Assembly (NCBI RefSeq): GCF_017573505.1
Contig: NZ_JAGEOJ010000003.1
Span: 434,001 to 498,000, forward strand
DNA length: 64,000 bases
Reading direction: 5' to 3'
Origin: Actinomadura barringtoniae
Lineage (GTDB): Bacteria; Actinomycetota; Actinomycetes; Streptosporangiales; Streptosporangiaceae
The position numbers and the translations under genes are program-made. This document shows positions 24,848 to 31,821 of the stretch, piece by piece; position 1 is the stretch's first letter, and each line of letters opens with the position of its first letter. The notes under the pieces were generated by a model that had not been told where the DNA came from, did not search any database, and saw only the letters and a list, made by a program, of their open reading frames with translations.

Positions 24848-25639
24848 CTAGCCCGTCCTCACCACCGTGCGCAGTGCCGACAGATCGGCGCCGCGCAGGC
24901 GCGCGGCCAGCAGCGGGTCCAGGCAGGCGGCCGTCACGCCGTGCCGCGCGATCAGGCGCCCGGCCTCGCCGGCGGCGTACGAGCGCATCGTCACGACGGT
25001 GGCGCCCGCACGAAAGCCCTGCATCGCCCACCACAGCCCCGGAACGCGCAGCCCCGGGGTGCCGAGAAGACTCACGTCTCCGGGCCTCAGCCCAAGGTCG
25101 TCGGGTGCGCTGAGCAGGCCGCCGTGCGTGAGCACCGAGACCGCACCGTCCTGCCACACCCCCACCAGCGGCCCGTCCGAACGCACGGGCAGGTCGCTGT
25201 CGAGGATGCTCTTCCAGGACGCGAAGTCCGCGAGCGGAACGACCCGTCCCCCGCATCCGGCCTCCTCGACGACGTCCATCAGCTCCTCGTCGGCGAGGAC
25301 CACGATCGGCTCGGCCGCCGCGAGACCGCGGACCGCCTCCTCCGGAGAGGTCCGCCGATCGATCGGCACCAGGACCGCGCCGGTCTTGGCGCAGCCGAAC
25401 AGCACCTCGTAGAAGTGCTCGGTCTCCCGGCCGAGGTAGGCGACCCGCGTGCCGGGACCGGCGCCGGCCGCGCGCAGCGAACGCGCGGCGCGGTTGCTCT
25501 CCCGGTGCAGTTCGCCGTAGCCGACCGGCCAGCCGTCGCAGATCAGCGCGGCCTGGGTGGGCGGTCCGCCGGCATGATCGGCGAGCACCGCGTGGATCGT
25601 CGTCTGGTCCGCCGCTATTGGCGGGTGGCCAATGAGCAT
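24848..25639 (-). CDS. Truncated adenylate-forming (ANL) protein lacking the P-loop, probable pseudoenzyme
   Basis: 263 residues that match only the N-terminal subdomain of acyl-CoA synthetases and adenylation domains: TIHAVLADHAGGPPTQAALI, then YGELHRESNRAARSLRAAG, GTRVAYLGRETEHFYEVLFGCAKTGAVLVPIDRR, WWAMQGFRAGATVVTM. The A3 P-loop that normally reads TSGTTGxPKG is missing; the region reads VWQDGAVSVLTHGGL, so only the downstream THxxL part is kept. The protein stops at LSALRTVVRTG, exactly where A4/A5 (GGAPL..., YGxTE) would follow. ATP-dependent adenylation is therefore not expected. Its frame is clean and it is the first gene of the RiPP-like operon, so it may serve as a binding protein or be decaying. 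Confidence 0.75.
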   Translation of the reverse strand: MLIGHPPIAADQTTIHAVLADHAGGPPTQAALICDGWPVGYGELHRESNRAARSLRAAGAGPGTRVAYLGRETEHFYEVLFGCAKTGAVLVPIDRRTSPEEAVRGLAAAEPIVVLADEELMDVVEEAGCGGRVVPLADFASWKSILDSDLPVRSDGPLVGVWQDGAVSVLTHGGLLSAPDDLGLRPGDVSLLGTPGLRVPGLWWAMQGFRAGATVVTMRSYAAGEAGRLIARHGVTAACLDPLLAARLRGADLSALRTVVRTG

Positions 25640-25712
25640 TTAGTGTCCCGTTCATGGGCCGGTCAGCGGATGGTGCATCGCCAACGCTATGAACGGGCGG
25701 CAGGGTCGGGAC

Positions 25713-26942
25713 ATGCGAGAAGCGGACGGGTTCGTGGGAGTTGCGGCCAGAGGTGCGGCCAACGTCGCCGCCAACGCCGCCGCAGGCGTCGCGGCAGGCG
25801 TCGCGGCCGGCGGGCCGCGCGGGGTGGCGAGCGCGGCGCTGCTGACGCGGCTGGCCGCCGAGCACGGCATGCCCGCCGAACGCTGCCTGCACGGCACCGG
25901 CCTGGCCCCGGCCACGCTGAACGATCCGGAGGCCGAGATCACCGCCGACCAGGAGCTGACCCTGATCGCCAACCTCGTCGCCGGGCTCGGCCACGTTCCG
26001 GCGCTCGGCCTGGAGGCGGGGCGGCGCTACCACCCGACGACGTTCGGGCTCCTGGGGCTGGCCGCGATCAGCAGCCAGACCCTCGGGCAGGCGGTCACGA
26101 TCGGGGTGCGCCACTTCGACCTGACGTTCGGCTTCTCGCCGTTCGTGCCCGAACGCGTCCCGGGCGCCCTCCGCGCGATGATCGACGACCATGCCGTCCG
26201 CGAGACGCACGGCGAGGAGGTCGCGAGGTTCCTGGCCGAACGGGACCTGGCCGCCGTCGTCACGTTCATCCGCGACCTCGCCGGGCCGGACGCGGCGCTG
26301 GATCAGGTGGCCTTCCGGCACGCCGAGCCGCCCTACGCCGACCGCTACGTGGAGGTCCTCGGCGTGCGCCCGGCGTTCGGGCAGCCCGCCACGTTCGGCG
26401 TCGTCGGCACCCGCACGCTGAGCGCGCCGCTCCCCCAGGCCGACCCGGCCACGGCGGCGCTGAGCCTGCGTCACTGCGAACGCCAGTCATTGGACCGTGC
26501 CCGGCAGCGCAGCCTGTCCGACCGGATCCGTCTCGACCTGGGCCGCCGCCTCGAATCGGGACGCGGCCTCGCCACGCAGGCGGAGACGGCCGCGCGGCTG
26601 AACATGAGCGAACGGTCGCTGAGGCGGCACCTGCAGGCCGAGGGCCACTCCTACAGCGACCTCATCGACGAGTCCGCCGAGCGGGCGGCCCGCAGGCTGC
26701 TCGCGACCGGCCGCACGGTCGAGTCGGTCGCGGCCATGCTCGGCTACTCAGGGACGTCCAGCTTCACCTACGCGTTCAAGCGCTGGACCGGCACCACACC
26801 CGGCGCCTACGCCCGCGCCACCGCGTCGCTCGCCGGCAGCACGTCCCCGGCCGACAGCAGCTCACCGGCGACCTGGAGGAGCGCCGCCCGCTTCTCCTCC
26901 GGCGGCTCCGGGAACTCGCGCGAGGCGAACGTGCCGAAGTAG
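25713..26942 (+). CDS. AraC-family regulator (OruR/ArgR type)
   Basis: About 409 residues. Residues about 25-220 match the arabinose-binding-like domain (PF12625-type) with EITADQELTLIANLVAGLG and RRYHPTTFGLLGLAAISSQT; residues 270-375 form the double HTH of AraC/XylS (LNMSERSLRRHLQAEGHSYS, then VAAMLGYSGTSSFTYAFKRW). I chose the ATG at 25713, after GCAGGG; an ATG at 25689 or a GTG inside the Ala-Gly rich N-terminus are alternatives. The tail after GAYARAT runs about 40 residues into the antisense of the convergent TetR gene, so the natural stop may have been lost. Divergent from the truncated ANL gene with a very short gap; it may control that operon. Confidence 0.85.
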   Translation: MREADGFVGVAARGAANVAANAAAGVAAGVAAGGPRGVASAALLTRLAAEHGMPAERCLHGTGLAPATLNDPEAEITADQELTLIANLVAGLGHVPALGLEAGRRYHPTTFGLLGLAAISSQTLGQAVTIGVRHFDLTFGFSPFVPERVPGALRAMIDDHAVRETHGEEVARFLAERDLAAVVTFIRDLAGPDAALDQVAFRHAEPPYADRYVEVLGVRPAFGQPATFGVVGTRTLSAPLPQADPATAALSLRHCERQSLDRARQRSLSDRIRLDLGRRLESGRGLATQAETAARLNMSERSLRRHLQAEGHSYSDLIDESAERAARRLLATGRTVESVAAMLGYSGTSSFTYAFKRWTGTTPGAYARATASLAGSTSPADSSSPATWRSAARFSSGGSGNSREANVPK

Positions 26943-27403
26943 ACGGTGAAGAGCGCGCCGATCGCGCGGATCCGATCGACCAGGCCGGCGTCGTCGTCGC
27001 TGAGCAGCCCGCTCATGGCGTGCATCCGGGTCTTGAAGCTCTCGCCCACGCTCAGCGCCCGCAGCGCGGCCTGGTTCTCCTGCATGAACCGGATGATCTG
27101 CTCGGCGTCGACGAGCGCGTCGGTGAGGCGGCCGAGCATCTCCATCCTGGTCTCGGCGGTGCGCGGCTGCGTCTCCGCCCAGGCGATCAGGTCGTCCATC
27201 GGCGCGGTGAGGCGCTCGACGAGCGCGACGACGATGTCCTCTTTGGTCTTGAAGTGGTAGTAGAGAGCCGCCTTGGTAACCTCGAGCCGCTCGGCGATCT
27301 CGCGGAGCGAGGTCTGGTCGTAACCGCTGTCGAGGAAGAGTTCGAGCGCGACGTCCTGAATGCGCTGGCGCGTGTCCGTGCGGCGCGTCTGCGTCTTGGC
27401 CAC
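26807..27403 (-). CDS. TetR-family repressor
   Basis: A 198-residue TetR protein with the HTH in residues 10-55 (RQRIQDVALELFLDSGYDQT, then EVTKAALYYHFKTKEDI) and a helical ligand domain. The GTG at 27403 follows AGGAGG. It lies 56 nt downstream of the ABC exporter operon on the same strand. A TetR-like operator (27443-27464) lies directly upstream and overlaps the exporter's stop codon. It is probably autoregulated and may control the ABC operon. Confidence 0.92.
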   Translation of the reverse strand: MAKTQTRRTDTRQRIQDVALELFLDSGYDQTSLREIAERLEVTKAALYYHFKTKEDIVVALVERLTAPMDDLIAWAETQPRTAETRMEMLGRLTDALVDAEQIIRFMQENQAALRALSVGESFKTRMHAMSGLLSDDDAGLVDRIRAIGALFTVYFGTFASREFPEPPEEKRAALLQVAGELLSAGDVLPASDAVARA

Positions 27404-27442
27404 CGTCAGCCTCCTGCCGTTCCGGGCCGAGACTCCAGTCTA

Positions 27443-27464
27443 ACTTACTTGACGGCCGGTTAGT
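27443..27464. promoter_or_regulatory. Imperfect TetR-type operator
   Basis: ACTTACTTGAC (27443-27453) faces GGCCGGTTAGT (27454-27464); 7 of 11 positions are symmetrical, and the ACT...AC / GT...AGT ends are typical of TetR operators. It covers the stop of the ABC ATPase gene and lies 40 nt upstream of the TetR start. Confidence 0.5.
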
Positions 27465-28161
27465 TTGTGATCTGCGCCCCTACCTCGGTGATCATGCCGT
27501 CGTTCAGATCCAGCACCCGGTCGGCCACGTCCAGCAGCGCCCGGTCGTGCGTGGCGACCAGCACGGTCACGCCCTCGCTCCGCGACACCGCCCGCAGCAG
27601 CGGCATGATCGCCCCGGCCGTCTCCGAGTCGAGCTGGCCGGTCGGCTCGTCGGCCAGCACCAGCCGGGGCCTGGCCGCCAGCGCGCGGGCGATCGCGACC
27701 CGCTGCTGCTGGCCGCCCGACAGCTCGTACGGCCGCTGCGCCGCGTGCTCCTCCAGGCCGACCAGCCTCAGCAGGACGCGGACCCGCTCGTCACGCTCGG
27801 ACGGGGCCATCCGGGCCAGCCGCAGCGGCACCTCCACGTTCTCGGCGGCCGACAGCACCGGGATCAGCCCGAACGACTGGAAGACGAAGCCGATCACCTC
27901 CCGGCGCAGCCGCAGCCGGTCGTCCTCGGCCATCCCGTTCACCTCGCGCCCGGCGATCCGGACCGTACCCGCGTCCGGGGCGTCCAGGCCGCCGATCAGG
28001 TTGAGCAGGGTGGACTTGCCCGATCCCGAACGTCCCCGGATCGCGACCAGCTCGCCCGTGCTCGCGGTGAACGAGACGCCGCGCAGCGCCGCCACCTCGA
28101 TCCGTCCCGTCCGGTAGGTGCGGGTCAGCCCCTCGACCGCGACCATCGGCTGCTCATCCAT
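27460..28161 (-). CDS. ABC transporter ATP-binding protein (MacB/LolD type)
   Basis: A 233-residue ATPase: Walker A GRSGSGKST, Q-loop VIGFVFQSFGLIP, signature ELSGGQQQRVAIARAL, Walker B RLVLADEPTGQLDSE and H-loop VLVATHDRAL. The GQLDSETA sequence after Walker B is typical of the LolD/MacB subgroup that works with FtsX-like permeases. It is the last gene of a four-gene exporter operon and overlaps the previous ATPase gene by 8 nt. Confidence 0.95.
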   Translation of the reverse strand: MDEQPMVAVEGLTRTYRTGRIEVAALRGVSFTASTGELVAIRGRSGSGKSTLLNLIGGLDAPDAGTVRIAGREVNGMAEDDRLRLRREVIGFVFQSFGLIPVLSAAENVEVPLRLARMAPSERDERVRVLLRLVGLEEHAAQRPYELSGGQQQRVAIARALAARPRLVLADEPTGQLDSETAGAIMPLLRAVSRSEGVTVLVATHDRALLDVADRVLDLNDGMITEVGAQITN

Positions 28162-29152
28162 CGCCGTCCTCCCCTTCCGCCTCGCCCGGCCCCGACCCGG
28201 GCTCGGGTCCGCGGCGGCGGCCGGGCTCGCGGCGGCGGTCGGGCCAGACGCCGACGTGGTCGTTCTCCAGCTCCAGCCGCACGCGGTCCCGCATGTCCAG
28301 CGCCTCGGTGAAGTCGCGCGGAAGCTGCACGCGCCCGGCCCGGTCCAGCACCGCGTACTCCTCGCTGACCCGGGTGCCGTCGGTGTCGTCGCGGCGCCGG
28401 ATCTCGCTGCTGGTGCGCCCGTCGCGGATGCCGACCGTGCGGTCCACCTGCTCGGACACCTGCGCGTCGTGGGTCACCACGACCGTGGTGGTGCCGAGCT
28501 CGGCGTTCACCCGGCGCAGCGCGTCGAAGACCTCGGCGGCGGTCGCGGTGTCGAGCTCGCCCGTCGGCTCGTCGGCGAGCACGACCTGCGGCTCGCACGC
28601 CACCGCGACCGCGATGGCGATCCGCTGCTGCTGCCCGCCCGACAGCTCGCCCGGACGGCGGCGCGCGCAGTCGCCCACGCCGAGCATGTCCAGGAGCTCG
28701 GCGGCCCGCGCGGCACGGGCCCGCCTCGAACGACCGCCGAAGCGCATCGGCAGCTCGACGTTCTGCTCGGCGCTGAGGTAGGGCAGCAGGTTGCGCGAGG
28801 TCTGCTGCCAGACGAAGCCGACCCGTTCGCGGCGGAACTGCAGCCGCTGCCGGGACTTCATGGTGAGCAGGTCTGCCCCGGCCACCCGCGCCACCCCGGC
28901 GGTCGGCACGTCCAGGCCGGACAGGATGTTGAGGAGCGTGGACTTGCCCGAGCCCGAGGCCCCGACGATGGCCACCATCTCGCCCGCCCCGACGAGCAGG
29001 TCCAGTCCCTGGAGCGCGACGACCTCGATGCCGTCGGTCTTGTAGATGCGGACCAGGTTGTCGCACACGATGTGGGCGTCCGCGCCGTAGACGGGGCGCT
29101 GCTCCCGCGCGGCCCGCCGTTCCAGTTCGGCGAGGTCGGGTGTCTCGGTCAT
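28154..29152 (-). CDS. ABC transporter ATP-binding protein with AbrB-like C-terminal extension
   Basis: 332 residues. The ATPase domain (about 25-245) has Walker A GASGSGKST, signature ELSGGQQQRIAIAVA, Walker B VVLADEPTGELDTA and H-loop VVVTHDAQVS. After residue 250 a segment SEEYAVLDRAGRVQLPRDFT, then ALDMRDRVRLELENDHVGVW looks like the SpoVT/AbrB swapped-hairpin fold, followed by a Pro/Arg/Gly tail. Such an appendage is not typical of MacB/LolD ATPases and may mediate dimerisation or DNA/RNA binding. The ATG overlaps the stop of the upstream permease (ATGA). Confidence 0.9.
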   Translation of the reverse strand: MTETPDLAELERRAAREQRPVYGADAHIVCDNLVRIYKTDGIEVVALQGLDLLVGAGEMVAIVGASGSGKSTLLNILSGLDVPTAGVARVAGADLLTMKSRQRLQFRRERVGFVWQQTSRNLLPYLSAEQNVELPMRFGGRSRRARAARAAELLDMLGVGDCARRRPGELSGGQQQRIAIAVAVACEPQVVLADEPTGELDTATAAEVFDALRRVNAELGTTTVVVTHDAQVSEQVDRTVGIRDGRTSSEIRRRDDTDGTRVSEEYAVLDRAGRVQLPRDFTEALDMRDRVRLELENDHVGVWPDRRREPGRRRGPEPGSGPGEAEGEDGDG

Positions 29153-31821
29153 GGGCTGTTCCCCGTTCTCAGCGCTCCGGCAGGGCCGCGGCGGCGCGCG
29201 GCGGAGACTGCGTCGACGACGGCGGCGAGTGCGGCCGCCAGGACCAGCGCCCCGGCGGGCGCGAGCAGCGTCACCGGTCCCGCCAGGTGGCGGGCGGCGG
29301 CGACGCCGTGGGTGTAGGGGCGCAGGTCGACCAGCGGGCCGAGGATGCCCGGCAGCGCGAGGCCGAGCGCCCAGCCGGCCACGACCGCGCAGCCGATCGC
29401 CGGCGCGATCTCCAGGACGGCCAGGCCACGGCTCTGCCGCCGGCTCAGCCCGAGCACTTGCAGGTGAGCGACGAGGCGGCGTGCACGCGCCTCGACGAGC
29501 AGCATCAGCAGCAGGGTGAGGGCCCCGTACGCGGCGACGACGATCCCGGCGCGGGCGAACTGGTCGCGGACGACCTTGGTGAGCGGTACCCCGGTCAGCT
29601 CGTTCAGCACGGCGGTCCGCGTCCACACGTACCGGCCCTGCAGGCTGCTGCTCGCCCACAGCGGCGTGGCCGAACGCGCGGTCGCCTCCAGCGTCTTCTG
29701 GTCCAGGCCGCGGCCGCGGATGAAGATGGTGGTCGGGAAGCGGTCCGACCCGGCGAGCAGCCCGTACGGGATGATCACGTACGACGGGCCGAGGTCGGGC
29801 CCGGGGAAGCGGGACGCGACGCCCGCCCCGCGGACGGCGATCGGCTGCACCCCGCTCGGCCAGCGCACCTCCATGCGGCCGTTCCCGACCTCGCGCGCCG
29901 CAGCCGGGGACAGCAGCGCGCCCATCGGGTCGCCCGGCGCGGCCGGGACCAGCCGTGCCGCGCCGCCCGCCATCCGCCGGTACGCGTTCAGGTCGACCGC
30001 GACGACGTTGACGCCGGTCGAGCCGGTAGCCGATGTGAGTTCCGCGCTCAGGACCGTGCGGGCGGGCGTGACGGCGGTGACGCCGCGCAGCGCGCGCAGC
30101 TTGGTGAGGACGCCCGGGTCCATCCCGTCGTTCTGGATCCTGGCGTCGGCGCCCACCTCGTAGGCGGTCGCGCGTCGCTGGGCGTCGCGCAGCGCGGCGT
30201 CCACGGTCACCGCGAAGCCCGCGACCGCCGCCACGAGCAGCAGCACGACCAGCGGGAGCGCGGCGGACCCGCCGCGGCGTCCTGCGTGGGCGACGCCCAG
30301 GAAGCCGACCGCGGAACGGCTGCGGCGCAGCAGCCTGCCGAGCAGCCGCAGCGGGTACGGGTAGGCGCGCAGGACCAGCAGCCCGAGGGCGATCGCCAGC
30401 AGCACCGGAACGGCCGCGATCAGCGGATCGGTGCCGAGCCGCGCCTGGCCGGACAGGGCGCGCTGCCGCGACAGCGCCACCCCGGTCACCGCCAGCACGA
30501 CCGCCAGCCCCTCCAGGACCAGGCGCCGCTTGGACGGCCGGGCGGTGGCCAGGTCCGCACGCCGGTCGGCCTGCCCGGAACGTTCGCGGACGCCATGGTC
30601 CAGGACGACCAGCGCCACCGGCAGCGCCAGCACGACCAGCCCCAGCGCGCCCGTGAACACGATCGACGATCGCTGCTGCGGCCCGCCGTTCAGCAGCCGG
30701 CCCAGCCCGTATCCGGCCACCGCCGCCGGTACGACCGCGAGCGCGGCCAGGCCGCACGCCGTCGCCGCGAGCTGATGGATCGCCGCGCCCCGCGCCCGCA
30801 TCAACGCCAGGATCGGGCGGACGCGGTCGGTGAGGAGCCCGGCGGCCAGCAGCATCACCCCGGCGGCGGCCGCGGCCAGCCCCGCCAGGACCAGGCTGAG
30901 GATCACACGCGCGACACCGAGCTGCTCCGGCTGGTCGGCCAGCCGCTGGCTGATCTGCGTGACGACCTTCCAGCCCAGGACCGGGCTGCCCGCCGCGGCC
31001 CGCGACCTGAGCGCCTCGACGTCGGTCGGCAGGTGCCCGGCCCGTTCGCTGGTGACCAGCGAGGCGCGCACCGGGAAGCGCCAGGAGTAGGTCAGCTGCA
31101 GGTCGGGTCCGCGCGTCAGGGCCCGGTAGCCGGTCGCGTCGATCAGCATGGCCCCGACGTCCACGACCGTGCGCTCCCGCCCGACCTCCATCTGCCTGGA
31201 GGTGACCAGGTCCTGCCGGGTGCGCCAGAACGGGTCGGCGGCGTTCAGCGGCTCGTAGATCCCGCTGACGCGGACGCGCAGCGGCTCGCCGGAGCCCGCG
31301 AGGGTCAGCTCGGTCCCGGGCCGGTAGCCGAACGCGGCGGCGGCCTTCTTCCCCAGCGCTACCTGGAGCACGTCGCCGGGCGACGCCCCGGTCGCCGGCG
31401 CATCGCCCGCGACGTAACGGACCCGGCCACCGGCCTCCACGTCCCAGGACACGTTGAACAGGCGGCGGCGCAGGGCCGGGCGCGGGACCACGTCGAGCAT
31501 GGCGGCCGTGCTCACGGCGGCCTCGGCAGGACCGGTCACCGCCCTGAGGTCGGGCGGCAGCAGCCCCTCGAAGCGCGCCGACAGCGCGGAGATCCGGTTC
31601 GGGTCGGCCGCGATGCCGCTGCCGCCGCCGGACGAACCGAGGGTGTTCTCCACGACCACGTCGGCGTCGTCGCCGATCGCCGTGGCGGCGGCCCGGTCGT
31701 AGCCCGCCGCCACTCTCGCCGGGACGTCGGCCGTGAGCAGCGCGGTGATCAGTGTCAGCACGGCCAGCGCGACGATCGGCGCCCATTGCGTGCGGACCAG
31801 CCGCCGCCAGGGCCCGCTCAC
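29149..31821 (-). CDS. FtsX-like ABC permease
   Basis: 890 residues. An N-terminal membrane helix (WAPIVALAVLTLITALLTAD) is followed by a large extracytoplasmic domain, then groups of membrane helices in two FtsX repeats (the first with MLLAAGLLTDRVRPILALMRARGA; the last near GALTLLLMLLVEARARRLVAHLQVLGLSRRQSRGL, written here as separate stretches). This is the MacB/LolC fold that couples ATP hydrolysis to extraction of lipids or lipoproteins, or export of peptides. The start and stop overlap both neighbours (ATGA at each side), so it is translated as one unit. Confidence 0.92.
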   Translation of the reverse strand: MSGPWRRLVRTQWAPIVALAVLTLITALLTADVPARVAAGYDRAAATAIGDDADVVVENTLGSSGGGSGIAADPNRISALSARFEGLLPPDLRAVTGPAEAAVSTAAMLDVVPRPALRRRLFNVSWDVEAGGRVRYVAGDAPATGASPGDVLQVALGKKAAAAFGYRPGTELTLAGSGEPLRVRVSGIYEPLNAADPFWRTRQDLVTSRQMEVGRERTVVDVGAMLIDATGYRALTRGPDLQLTYSWRFPVRASLVTSERAGHLPTDVEALRSRAAAGSPVLGWKVVTQISQRLADQPEQLGVARVILSLVLAGLAAAAAGVMLLAAGLLTDRVRPILALMRARGAAIHQLAATACGLAALAVVPAAVAGYGLGRLLNGGPQQRSSIVFTGALGLVVLALPVALVVLDHGVRERSGQADRRADLATARPSKRRLVLEGLAVVLAVTGVALSRQRALSGQARLGTDPLIAAVPVLLAIALGLLVLRAYPYPLRLLGRLLRRSRSAVGFLGVAHAGRRGGSAALPLVVLLLVAAVAGFAVTVDAALRDAQRRATAYEVGADARIQNDGMDPGVLTKLRALRGVTAVTPARTVLSAELTSATGSTGVNVVAVDLNAYRRMAGGAARLVPAAPGDPMGALLSPAAAREVGNGRMEVRWPSGVQPIAVRGAGVASRFPGPDLGPSYVIIPYGLLAGSDRFPTTIFIRGRGLDQKTLEATARSATPLWASSSLQGRYVWTRTAVLNELTGVPLTKVVRDQFARAGIVVAAYGALTLLLMLLVEARARRLVAHLQVLGLSRRQSRGLAVLEIAPAIGCAVVAGWALGLALPGILGPLVDLRPYTHGVAAARHLAGPVTLLAPAGALVLAAALAAVVDAVSAARRRGPAGALRTGNSP

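Noticed and set aside
23940..25639. Operon carried by a mobile element
   Set aside because: No transposase, integrase, direct repeat or tRNA is next to it, and GC content appears like that of its neighbours.
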